From positions 62,001 to 126,000 of the forward strand of contig JAGQDJ010000098.1 in the NCBI GenBank assembly GCA_022885665.1: 64,000 nt of DNA, in the 5' to 3' direction. How positions within the stretch are numbered: the first letter of the stretch is position 1; each line of letters starts with the position of its first letter. Below the pieces are notes generated by a model. The model saw only the letters and a list, made by a program, of their open reading frames with translations. It searched no databases and had not been told where the DNA came from. Made by a program: the position numbers and the translations under genes. Below are positions 47,782 through 59,600 of this stretch, piece by piece. The stretch comes from Triops longicaudatus (taxonomy: Eukaryota; Arthropoda; Branchiopoda; Notostraca; Triopsidae).

Positions 47782-50751
47782 AACATGACGCCAAAAACTT
47801 GCAACATAAAATACGCCTAGGCCTACGAGTCTTTCAATTACGATGCTCTATAATAAAAAGAAACGATGATTATGTTGTGAAACACACTTGATCAACGCGT
47901 AAAAGCCAAAGTATAAATTTTAATAATGCTGACGTATTAAGATCACTGCACGCAGATTTCTGATAGGGTAGCACTCCGTTCTTGTCAACTTCGGCTTAGA
48001 AACTACAACTAAATGAAATATGTTTATGAACCCTTTCATATTTCACGTGCAATTAAGCAGGCAAGTTTTCTTCCTGTGATGTGCGTTTATAGCAGTCTTG
48101 CACGTATTTGCCTTGTTTGCGAGCTTCTGTGTACCGTCGTCAAGTAACGTTTATTTCGGCATTCAAACTTGGTCATCAAATTCAATGTACTACCATGAGT
48201 GGATTTATATTTATATATCGTAAGTTACGGAGGTCTCACTATAACTGCGCGTCTTGAGGTTGACTTACTTTCATTAGGCATTGATGGAAGTCGAACGAAC
48301 GACATTTCGCCTGATGCGTAAAAAAGGCACAACCGGAAATTCAAAAGCCTGTTTATGAAAAGTTTACGAGCATATTCAGCATATCGTAAATTCATTCAAG
48401 AGATTGTATTCACTTTTGAAAAACGTAAGTCAACCTCAGGAATTTAGTCAGATTTTTTTTATTTTGCAGGCACAGTTTCATTCTCCCGTAAGCGTATTAA
48501 TATTTCCATTCAAATTTGCATTATAAAACTTAGACACAGCGTTAGAACACAAGAGTCATCCCCTCATTCTCAAAAACTTTTACGTTTCACATGATATTAG
48601 CCTAGCTAGCAAGGGAGCTTGACAGTGCGTAAAAGACCCTTATCGGTTGACCACAGCTGAAATTATGTTAACTTCTTCCCAAGGTATATCTCGACAACGT
48701 CGGACAATGACGTTCTCTATTTCTTTGGCTCTTCATTATTTTTACTAACACTTTACATCTCCCGATTCCCTGGGGCTACATCTTTCACTTTCTTTTTTTT
48801 TTGCATCATTCCGAATTAAAAAGTCGATCCCTTGCTGTTCTATACTATTTCTCTTATTTACAAAGCAAAAAACGAGCAATAAAACTTAACATATAAAGGA
48901 TTACGTCAGCACAGAGCCGCCATTTTTCTTAGCTCATTCACCCAGAGGTACGTAAGAAAGTTAATTTCCATTCAGTAACAGATAGTGATGCACAAGAATT
49001 TATCTTCGTCTTCCTTAGCGCCTGCATCATCCTTTCGCGTCTTCATTTTTTGACCCATGTCGCATTCCATTTTCTCTCGCGTTTCCTTCGCTTTTCTTTG
49101 CGTATTCGAAAAAAAGGAGTTCACTCTTAACTATCTCTTACGCTTTTCTTATGTTCCCAAGGAGTACAAAACCCGACGCTTTCTTTTCAGCCCAAGACAC
49201 AAGACTCGTGTGAATCTAATGTTATCACAATAGCTGACATGTCAGAACAAGTTACCTTTTCATCTGAATTTCAATGGGGAAAAGTAAAAGAGCATAACAG
49301 GGACGCAAAAACAAGGAACAAAGTTTGGCAAGACAGAATGTGTGTTTTGGAGTGTGAAGTATCGACAAGCTTAAATAATCAACAAATTTCCTTTTTGGTT
49401 AGGAAAAGAAAACAACAGCTCGAGCGTCAGAAGTCCTCGGTTATTTTAAAAGTAGGACTGAAGCTTTAAATAAGCTTTCATGATGAAGCTTTTCGCACGT
49501 GGATGGGTTTCTTTTACGTGACAAAAAGAGGAATGAATTTCGGAGAGAAAAGCGTTTGCATCTACCAGCGTTGTCACGGGAAAATAGAAAAGACAATCTT
49601 ATTTGTAAAGGTAAAATTAGGCTGTGTTTCCACTGCGAACTAGACTCGGAAGTCGAGTTCCCTGGACTCGGGTTCACTAAACTCGCGTCCCAAGTAGGAA
49701 AAAATAGTCAAGTAGTTGAGTTGAGATTATATTTGTGTATACCTATTGAAAAAAAATCAAAATTTCACAATCATAATATTTTACAAAACAGAACGTAAAA
49801 AGACGCAAGTAAAATAGAAGTAAAAGGGAATGCACACTTCATTTTTGATACAATATTTGTATTCAGAACTTCAATTTCTTCACAGAAAGGCTTCTTTTTA
49901 CACCTTACTTAGATTATTGACTTGATTTTCACGTTTTTCCTGAAATTACGTAAGTGTGATCTAATGCTAAAGGCTCTGCATAACAAATCCGCGAAACACC
50001 ACTACTAAAACTTCTATTGTGGTGGCTGTGTTCACCATTTAACACACTATTGCCCATTGTGAGAACAAGCATCCTTACAGTTGACCCATATAACAAAATG
50101 CTCACTTTCTTTTAAATCAAAACACATGATACGGATGGTTAGAGACACTAATAGTCAAACTAAATCTGCCCGTAAAGCAAACAAAATTTAATTTTTGAGC
50201 TTCACAAACCGCTTTCACTGACAATGGTTACTCACTGGCAAAATGTGCTTATAGCACTCATAATTTGCAAAATAAGCGTGATGAAAAACAAAGGACAGAA
50301 AAGTTACGTATTCACCTGAAATATGCGTCACATTTACACTGTATGTTGCTCCCTCTTGAGTCTTGACGCAAAACGTCCCGCAACTCGCTTCTGCCTGAAT
50401 CAACCCAAATCCGAATTAAACAACCCTTCACCAAACACCTATTTGAACCCGAGTTCGACCAATAGAAACAGACGAATTCAAGAACTCGGGTTGAATCCAA
50501 CTCCAATATCGAGTTCGTACATTGCTCGGTAGCCTACTGTGTGTCATAGGGAGTTTATTTCTCTTAAAATTGTGCTAACTAATTTTATTTCCGTCAGGAA
50601 CATTTTCTTGTTTAGCTTCAAGCAAGAATAAAAATACTACGCTTGATAAGAAAATAATTGCGATTTTTCGGCGAAGTGGTCGGGGGCAGATCCGACCACA
50701 GGACCGCAGTTTGGACAGCCCTGTTCGCAAAGCTCGGAAAACACCCTCCGC

Positions 50752-50775
50752 CACCCACCCACCCACCCACACACA
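50752..50775 (+). repeat. (CCCA)n microsatellite
   Basis: A run of CCCA units running into CACACA. Confidence 0.8.
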
Positions 50776-51124
50776 AAACAAAAACTGTCACAGTTTTTAA
50801 AATAACCACCGGTTTCGATTCAAGCTTTCAGCATACCAGCGCATGCATGCTTTGAATGTTCAGTATACTTTCTTATTATTTTCCCCCTAGGGCTTAAGAG
50901 ATAATTGTTATTGTGCAATCTACCCAATCAAGGAGCCCCTGTCTTCTCCTATATTTACACAGTACCGTAAAATAAAACGCTAAGGCGCACAGAGGGTTCA
51001 AATGTCACGTGCATGCCTAGGCATGACCGAGCTCCTTCATACTTGCAGTAGGTACCCTCCCGAACCCCTTCAAGCACTGCCTGGACTTGCCCTAGGCTTT
51101 ACTGTACCCATTTTCCCTTAGCGT

Positions 51125-51135
<11 letters not shown>

Positions 51136-51158
<23 letters not shown>

Positions 51159-51192
51159 TTTNNNNNNNNNNNNNNNNNGGGGGGGGGGGGGG
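51136..51192. other. Assembly gap between homopolymers
   Basis: A run of 26 T, then 17 N (51162-51178), then 14 G. The true sequence and length here are unknown. Open frames crossing the gap are not real. Confidence 0.97.
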
Positions 51193-52834
51193 ACTGTACT
51201 GTGCCTGACCATTATAAATGTGAAGGTGAGGACTCTTAGTAAATGAAAACTCTTGGGCTCTCCAGCATATATTTTCAGACGAAAACTTTTGTAAATATCG
51301 CTGTACAAATCCGTAGTGCAAACGGCAAATGTGTCGAGAAACCTGCAATCGGAAGGAAATCTTGAAGCCTTAATTTACGACGTGTTCGGGGAGCAGACAT
51401 CCATCGTAAGCAGAGATTTTCATGTACTACTTGTTGAGTTTGCTTTGCCATCTGATTTATTTACATGTGCGGTGTATTCTTCCTGGAAGCTTTAATCGAG
51501 TAAGAAGCTTCCAGTATCGGAAAAGCAAATATTTGGTTCCTTCTTTTAGGAGTTAGTAGTTTTTCTCCATCTAGAAAGCTTTTAGGCGAAGCGTGGACAT
51601 ACAACAAAATAGGTAGCAAGTTTAATCATGAGTAGCCCCCGGATTGAAATCGTTATTGAAAAAAAAGCACCTGATTTATATGCTCTACTCAATGTAACGC
51701 TAGGGGATAGCATCCTAACGTTAGGAGTCATTGGCTCAACACACGAAAAAAATGGAAGTATCATTGAATTATTAGTTACCTTTTGAGATATGAAGTGAAT
51801 GCGAAGGCGTTGAAGAAATGGTCGTTGAAGTTATGGCTGTTTCACTTTTACCAATAACATTGGTAAAATAACACTACAGAACAAAATCCACCAGTTCACT
51901 TGGTACCATTCTCGACAGTAAATATTCACTTTGGAGCGAAAGCTGACAGGTTCGCGTTCTGACCGCTAGTGTTCCACCAATAGGAAATTGAAAGCTTCCT
52001 TTTGAATCTTACGGAAGTTAATCTGTCGTGAATTGCTTTAACTTAATTTAAAAATATCTCCTTGTCTATTATAATATGTTAAAATTGCACTAAAACTTAT
52101 TTGTTAATGAACTTACTCATCTGCATCGAACGTTACAACGACATTTGGTACTGTGCTCGTCTGTTCAAAATTTTGCCGCCAAGGGATAAAAGTTGAGCTA
52201 AGTATACAAAAACGCCACCTATGGACAAAAAAGTAAGCTGGAGGAGGCGTTGGTTTTGGAGATGTAACTGCTTGGGCATGGCCCGAAATAAAACCACATA
52301 TAACTGCTTGCGTTGTGTTGCGCTGTGGTATTTCGCCCTTTCATTGTATATCATATATTACAGCGACGGTTGATTATAGACGATTGACCTTTCAAATGTT
52401 TTAAATCCAAACTACCGCTCCTTTGATCCCTCCGCCCTTTTGTTCCAAGAAAAGGAAACCACACCTTATCTTGTCCCTGACAACCTTTGTCCTCTATTCG
52501 TGGCCGACTCGCAGGGAAAGTTCAAAGGTTCCCAGGTAACGACGATTTAATTCTGCCTCCGTTATGACCCGAGTTCGAACAATCAAAGCATTGAAGCTCC
52601 ACCGTTTTTTACTCTTACAGCCTTCTCATGTAATCTCATGTTTTAACTCGACATCATGGCGTAGACCTTCTTTAAATATAAGTGTGTGTTTTTTTAGTTT
52701 AGAATATCATGCCTATTTCGCAAGGGTTGAATCATTGCGATATTGATTTCTGTAGGTATGCAAGGTTTCAAAATACTTTAACGTTAGCAGAGAAAATGTA
52801 GACAATAGGCATTCGAAGCAATATAGGGATAAAC

Positions 52835-52840
52835 TTTATT
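52835..52840 (-). terminator. Candidate polyadenylation signal of 5-HT1-type receptor 2
   Basis: TTTATT on the plus strand is AATAAA on the minus strand, about 190 bases past the stop codon at 53027. Position fits a short 3' UTR. Confidence 0.45.
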
Positions 52841-53026
52841 TCATTTCGAGTAAAAAAAAAATCATAAATTCCAGATGCGCAGATATGTAACATTCGACAC
52901 ACTGAAGTAACAACAAATTGAGCTACTAAGAAGGTTACACTTTTGAACGGTGTAAACGCACTGAAAAGTCACATCTTATTTCATTTCTATTAGCTTTTCA
53001 CATGGAATTATAGGTTTCTTCTTTCC

Positions 53027-53641
53027 CTAGCCGACTGAGAAGGTTGACGCCCGCATACTGCGTTCGGCGAGAAATTGCTGTCGGCGTATATTTCTATCTA
53101 ATCGCAGCAATTTCTTGAATGCTACACGGAAAGAGGGGTTGAATATGGTGTACACGATAGGGTTGATCGTCGAGTTACAATAACCAAGCCACAAAAAGAA
53201 AGATAACATGAATTCGTGAAACACGCAAGTTGTACATAACGGCATAATGAACGCCACTACGAAGAAAGGCAGCCAACAGACGACAAATACGCCCGTAATG
53301 ATGGCCAACGTTTTAGCAGCTTTCCGCTCCTTTTCGGCCTCTTTTGAGGATTTTGGACACGCGGAACGACCCCGTTTGGTGCCCATACGACTCAACTGCA
53401 TTACATAGGATTGAACGTCTTCCGTTATCTCTCCCGAAGACACTTTCTCCGGACTGTCGTGATTAGAAGACAAGATGGCGGCTTCGGAAATGGTTGCCGG
53501 TGGCCGAGCAATAGCTAATACAGTTTGGGCATTATTTCCAATCCTCCGTCGAATTCGTTTTTGGGCAGTTTGAAATATGCGCCAATATAAAAACAAGATA
53601 ACGGCCAATGGTACGTAAAATGTTGACATCGTAGCGAAAAT
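53027..53641 (-). CDS. 5-HT1: 5-HT1-type receptor 2, last exon (TM5 to TM7)
   Basis: Follows TATTACAG and begins IFATMSTFYVPL, so an intron sits between Gln and Ile at the ECL2/TM5 border. It ends with AERSMRASTFSVG and the stop at 53029-53027. Confidence 0.93.
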   Translation of the reverse strand: MFATMSTFYVPLAVILFLYWRIFQTAQKRIRRRIGNNAQTVLAIARPPATISEAAILSSNHDSPEKVSSGEITEDVQSYVMQLSRMGTKRGRSACPKSSKEAEKERKAAKTLAIITGVFVVCWLPFFVVAFIMPLCTTCVFHEFMLSFFLWLGYCNSTINPIVYTIFNPSFRVAFKKLLRLDRNIRRQQFLAERSMRASTFSVG

Positions 53642-56600
53642 CTGTAATAGTAAAAAAAGTCATTCTTACAATGAAATCGGGAATTCAGGCATCTTTTAAG
53701 CTAGAGGTTCTTCTTTACTAGCTTTCTTGTGATATAACAATGTGTTAAAACGCGTTTTCATGGTACGTGTAAGTTATCCGTGCAAAGCGTAACCATTTCA
53801 ATAACTTAGTTGCTCCAAATTACTTGTTAGTTTACTGCGTGGTTGCTTTAATGCTTCGATGAGAAATAATTTCCGCACGATGACGGACAAACTTGTTTAC
53901 AGTGAAATAACACTCCATGTTATGAAGATTCACGTAATTAATCTAGACTAAGTGAAGCTTAGACGACAATTTGGTGAAGCTTCGCTGCACACATTCTAAT
54001 ATCGTTGGCCAATTAGCTCCTAAAGCACTCGTGACACGCATTGTAATTCATAGGATATGGTAATACTTTACATAATACATTTATGCCCCTAAAATCTAGC
54101 TCATTTTTTTGGGAAACGACAGAAGTTACTGGAACGTGTTGGTAACTGAAAACTACAGAAAAAGAATGTCGATGGGAAATGTTTATTTTACATAATCGCG
54201 GGTTCTATACGAACATAAATAAGAGTAACAAAAAATGTTTGCAAAAAAATATCGCATTCTTCCGTACACCTATCTTTTCGAAGTAGGTTCAGAAAAGGAA
54301 TAGTTGAAGTATATGAATTTTGCTAACTTGAAGTTTTAGGTTTGTCTTCCACATCAGAAAGGACGAAAAGACACTCAAAGGACTTATATTCATGGCCTTC
54401 ATGTGACAATTTACTGCGGTGAGTCCACGAACTTGCCTGTCATTAAAGTACACCTTCGGTCGATTCTTAGACATTATGTTTATCCCTACCATCGATCTGT
54501 AAGAATCAACGAAGAACTAGATGTTTTTTTTTTAATCTATTTGGGGATATCACATCCTTTTGCTGCGCAATTGGCGAACTGAACAAAGCGTTGTCAACAT
54601 CTACATAGTGAAGACAATAAACGTACTGTACATGTTATGGTATTGTTAGGGAGCATGCTGCTAATAGGGAGTTTATTCACACAGAACACTCGAGCAAATC
54701 TGTGAGATTTATACACAAATTTGACGATGAAAACGATGGTGTATTTCCCAAAATTACGTATCGTAAATATAGTAAATAAACGTATCACCACAAAGAGAAA
54801 AATACACCATATACATAAACCAAGCAAATTAAACAAACAATAATGCATTCATGATGCCGCGCTACTTATTCTAGATTTTCACAAAACATTTTTTCAAAAC
54901 AAGACATTCAAACCCTAAAAGAAGGGGTATACATTCAAAAATACTCGAACAGTAAGAAGAAGGACACGAAATTTGAAAAACTGAAAGAAAAATACGAGTT
55001 ATTGGAATATCATTAGCATTTCGGGTATATCGCAGAAATTAGTGCATGATTGATAGGGCTGGGAGCGGCTCGACTCGACTCGTTTTGCCAACTTTCCTAG
55101 TCGAGCCGAATCGAAGACAGCCGTGGTCAAACCGAGTCAAGTTGAAGTCGGTCTTTCTCAAACCGATTCTCAAAGGAAGAGTTAAAAGGACAATAGTATA
55201 GGAATAAAACAATACAAAGTTTGATTAAAAGTTTTATCGAAAATCAAGCGAAATGCAGTCCATTTTACTAGCTTCTACTTTGTTAAACCGTAAAAAGATT
55301 TTTTTAAAATAATAAAAGCAACACAAAGAAGTAAGTACACAAATCAATTATCTAAAATCATTAAAAAATGTACGGCCAAAGTTAAGGGTAACAGAATTTT
55401 GGAACCATGCATCTTCAGTTGCACAAGTTAATGAACATGGTCATAATTTAAAATTTGATACTGGAGCTGTTAGGAAAGAAAACTTGCAGAGTGTTTGCAG
55501 CATTGCATCGTCCGTAAGAAAAACGTTAAAGGTCAAAAGTAAAAATACGAGGTGATTAAAAAAATGTGGCTGATAATCTAGAATTAAACTGGCGAGCAAG
55601 TACTAACGTTGATGCTTAAATAGAGCTGAGGAGAAAGCTTAATATAGACTTATAAAACATAATGTAGATTAGAGTTAGACTGACTTTTAACGTATCTTTC
55701 TTTTCAAGTGTTTTAAGGTGGGGGAAAATAGTACATAGCGTTTCACTTTTTCATTCCTTTGCCTGTTTCACTTGACCTTCCAAAAATTTTAACACAAGTT
55801 TGGATCTAAGCAGCGTAAAGTTGACAGTTAAGCCGACCCAAGCCGTTTTTTTTTTTATTGTGCCGGGTTGAAGTCGGTCCTCAGCTAGGCAAGCCGACTT
55901 GACTTGGTCGTTCTCAAGCCGAACCGATTCTCAGCCCTAATTATTGTCGCGGGTCGTGCAAAAATGTTATGGGGTGCCAATAATACATTAATTGCTGCCA
56001 TATGCCCGAACGTTTATCTCCGCTCTCTATCAAGCCATTGTGTGCTTGGTAAAAATGTGAAATGAGGAATTTTGTCCGTACGAGTGCGTCCGTACGTGGA
56101 ATTTTCGGATCATGATCCGTGATCCAAACTTCCCGATAACGATTTGTGAAGCCTTATTTAAAATAGAAAAAGCACCCAAGATTATTTAAAAGAAGGGAAG
56201 GCCGCCGTGATCGCTGGCGTTTGAATTTCCAGAGGGTTACGTCACTGGAATACAGCCAATTAGCGTGAAGGGCCACAACCGCGATTGCCAGCCATCATAA
56301 ATGTTATATTCTGACCAGAATTCGATTTAATCATACACTGATTTGCTAATCCTTGTGTCATTTCGCATTATTTAATACATTTTATAAACTCGCAATCCTT
56401 GTCATGTATTTTCCGTGTACTAACAATGAAATTTCCTGCAAGGAAAGGCCCTGTTGGTTAGAAACGTTCGAAACGTCAAAAACGAGAAAATATATGAAAG
56501 AAAATAAATCCTTCCTTAAGTTGCTTGTTAGATTGGACGTTCTACTTGCTCTATGATTTTTTTCCCTGATTGCATGAGCGATTAGGTCGATTAGCCACTA

Positions 56601-59600
56601 AACAATCAGCAAGCTATGACTTATTGGCGATTTTTTTCTTTAATTCGCAGGTAGTTTCAAGCTCCTCCCCCTCAGCAATTAGTTAAAGTGTCAGCGACTT
56701 CATAAACTAGGACAGCTTTTCGCGGTGAAGGTCCCAGCTCTATGCATTAGTGACCCTTTCCTACCCCTTCTTCTTTAGTGTTTCTTTCCTCAGTACTGTA
56801 CAGTACTTTCCAAACAAACAATCCCAGCAAAGAGTCCCATGCTAAACTGCACGGCACTGAAACCGACGCTGCGGGACAGTAGTGTTTGACAGAGTCCGTG
56901 TCGTTAGGTGTAGGATCTTTGTTGTGGTCGTGTTTTTGGAAAGTACTGTGCAATACTTACTGCTAAACAAAATAACGACCCAAACAAAACTGCTAACCAT
57001 ATGCCACCTGTGAGAAGCTTGGCGCTGCGGGTCAAAGGTGTTCGAAAGAGCTGGGATTGGTACGAGCTTGCGCAACTGCCGTGGCATTAGGTATAGGGGA
57101 GTTTGTCGGGTCGTTTTTATTGAGAATTACTGTCCAGCAGTGTTTTTTTTTTTCAGTCTGAAAAGCCTTCCGTTCAAAAGTTATGATGTTTGTTACTTTT
57201 GGCTCGTGCTACAATAGGTTCGAATCCTCTCTAATGGTAGCCAATTATGCAATTTAATCTTTTTTTTTTTGCAAAGGTTGATATATCTTAGCAAAATTCT
57301 CTTTAGTGCAACTGGACCACTTGTATTTAGTGTGAAACTTACTAAAGAAAATTTTTGTGGCTGAAAAAAGATAAAGTAGCTCCAAAGCCCAATGTCAAGA
57401 CCCTAGGTTACTATGTACAGGTTGGCTTAGGGCCGGTACTCACTGACGTCGCAAGGTTGTAAGAGCTGCACAAGTGACTAACAAGGAAGGGAGGGGGAAT
57501 ATTCGTGTGAAGGCCTTTGGAATACGAAGAATATTTGTCAACGGCAGAGTCGAAGTGCACCGTTCAAGAGCATTTTCTAAACTGTATAGCAATTGTGCCC
57601 CAGTTAGTGTCAATTCAAAGCTGGAATATTCTTGAGGCAGGGTGGGCAAAACTCACTGGGCCAAAACGGGACATATTTTGTTACGAAGAATTTTTTGCAG
57701 GGTCTAAAAAATAGGGTGAATAAAGATCCTCAAACTATTCGGGTATGATTTCGAAAAATATTGAAAATGCTAGTTAAGGCCACGTACGAGCATCGGAGGA
57801 TGGGAGAACATTGAGAACTGCTGCTTGGGTCTGCACTATTTCAAATAGATAGCTTAATAGTTAAGAATAGATTTGTCGGAAGCTCACGGGTATGTTGAAG
57901 TTGATATTTTCGACGTTGGGTTGATTGATTCGCTGAAATAGGCAACAAATTTACTACTTTTTCGTCAGTTAGCATGGGCAACTCTCGCTGTTCATCATAC
58001 CCTTTTTTTCATAATTTCGATGGAAAAATTCTGAAAGTCAGATGAACTTTTTCAAAATCGACATTTCGAAAATGTGATCCAAACTCAGATTACTTGGGGG
58101 AGACGGTTTTATTGAATTCCCAAAACGGAACCGTACAACTAAAAGTATTTATAACGAAACATAGATGTGCAAAGCATTTTTTACTACACACACAAAAAAA
58201 AAAGAAAAAAAAAACGGTATAAAGAAATACGCCAATACGCAAACGCTGCACGAATTCTTTGAGGCGGGTTAAAAACCTTCGAAACTGCCTGGTGTGTAAC
58301 GTACTGGCGCCACTGCAGTAGCATATGGCACGAGTTATCTTGTAGCACCACGCTGCCTAGCCGAAATTTATCACATGACTACTTTATGAAAGTTTGGACT
58401 TCCCTCACAAATACACTTAATGTGTATTATTTTACATACAATTCTGAGAAAGTCGGTTACTTATGCTAACCATGTAACTAAAGAAAGTGTCATTAACTAA
58501 TTGTACGTGTGTAAGAGTGCCCTTTGTTATTGCCCATGAGGATATTACTTAAATTGCTAATTCTTGAGAGCCAGGATGTCTGTACCTTTCACCTTCTACC
58601 CTTTCCCTTGTATATATATATATTCCTTCTTGACAAATACAAGTCAGTTGTTATCCTTGTTGCTTGTACAATACAGCCTAATACGTTACACGTGGCTCTT
58701 GAGAGGTATGACAGCCATTAAATTTTTGAAACTGAATAACTCGATAACCACAAAGTGGAATGGATACCAACTTTCCAGAAACAGTTAGAGCAATTACGAG
58801 AACAAGTTCCAGTAGCCTGGATAAGATAACAATATATGATAGAGCTAAAAATGCGTTTGTCGGAGTTTAGAGCACAGTTAGAGTTTACATCTTCTCCTCT
58901 AGTTTCTTTTGAATCATAATTTTTAGTGAATATCGATGAGATTGTAGAACAAATTAAAAGGGAAAACAAGGACTAGTAAATCTTTAATAATTGAGCCCTA
59001 CAAACTTATTAGTACTTTTTATTTAATCCAGAAAACGAGACAAAACGGACATTTTCACCAAAAAAAAACAAAACGGGACTGTCCCGTTCAAAATGGAACG
59101 TTTGGTCACCCTATCTGGAATATTTTTGTGAATTATTTTTTCCTTGTATTCTTTTGTGGTAAGAAATCCGTACTTGGAAATCTATATGTTTGAATTGTTT
59201 CAGTCGTTTTTCACAGTTTTACGGTTTTTCAGACTAAAATTACAGTTAAAAATTTCACAAAAAATGCCAATATAAGAAATTATAGACCTATGCACAGCAT
59301 CTAGAAAGTTTGAAGCGCTTCAGCTAATTAACAGATAAGCAGTATTACATAAGTGTTATTTTATACCGAAAAAAATCTTTATTCACTGAAAGCGTGGCCA
59401 GTAATTACGCAACAATAGTAACACGTAGTTAGGCCGACATGGTAAATTTGTCTCGATAGTGGATGCACTTCGTATACATTTTTTACATAATTAGTCCACA
59501 AAACTCGAATTAATATATTAGATTTTGAGTGACGTAACCGACAAGATATCAAAGAAGGCTTATTGAGCATGAAGATCTATTTCTAATCCGTTTCAGAACC

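Larger units (their letters stand above)
45381..53026. other. Intergenic region between the convergent receptor genes (7.6 kb)
   Basis: This should hold both 3' UTRs. Candidate polyadenylation signals for receptor 1 are ATTAAA at 45845-45850 and AATAAA at 46806-46811. The region also contains a hairpin and AGGGCTG-family MITE (47416-47781), an inverted GTAAGTCAACCTC pair (near 48254 and 48424), a (CCCA)n tract near 50752 and the N gap. No coding exon is recognised. Confidence 0.6.

Noticed and set aside
49239..49469. ATG-started frame of 76 codons, charged
   Set aside because: Too short, no family resemblance and no flanking exons.
49635..50525. GACTCG/CTCGGGTTC motifs as ends of one more transposon
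   Set aside because: The left side looks like a MITE end, but no convincing inverted partner or target duplication was found.
57170..57245. Possible tRNA or SINE, from a perfect B-box-like GGTTCGAATCC
   Set aside because: No A box, acceptor stem or cloverleaf can be formed around it.
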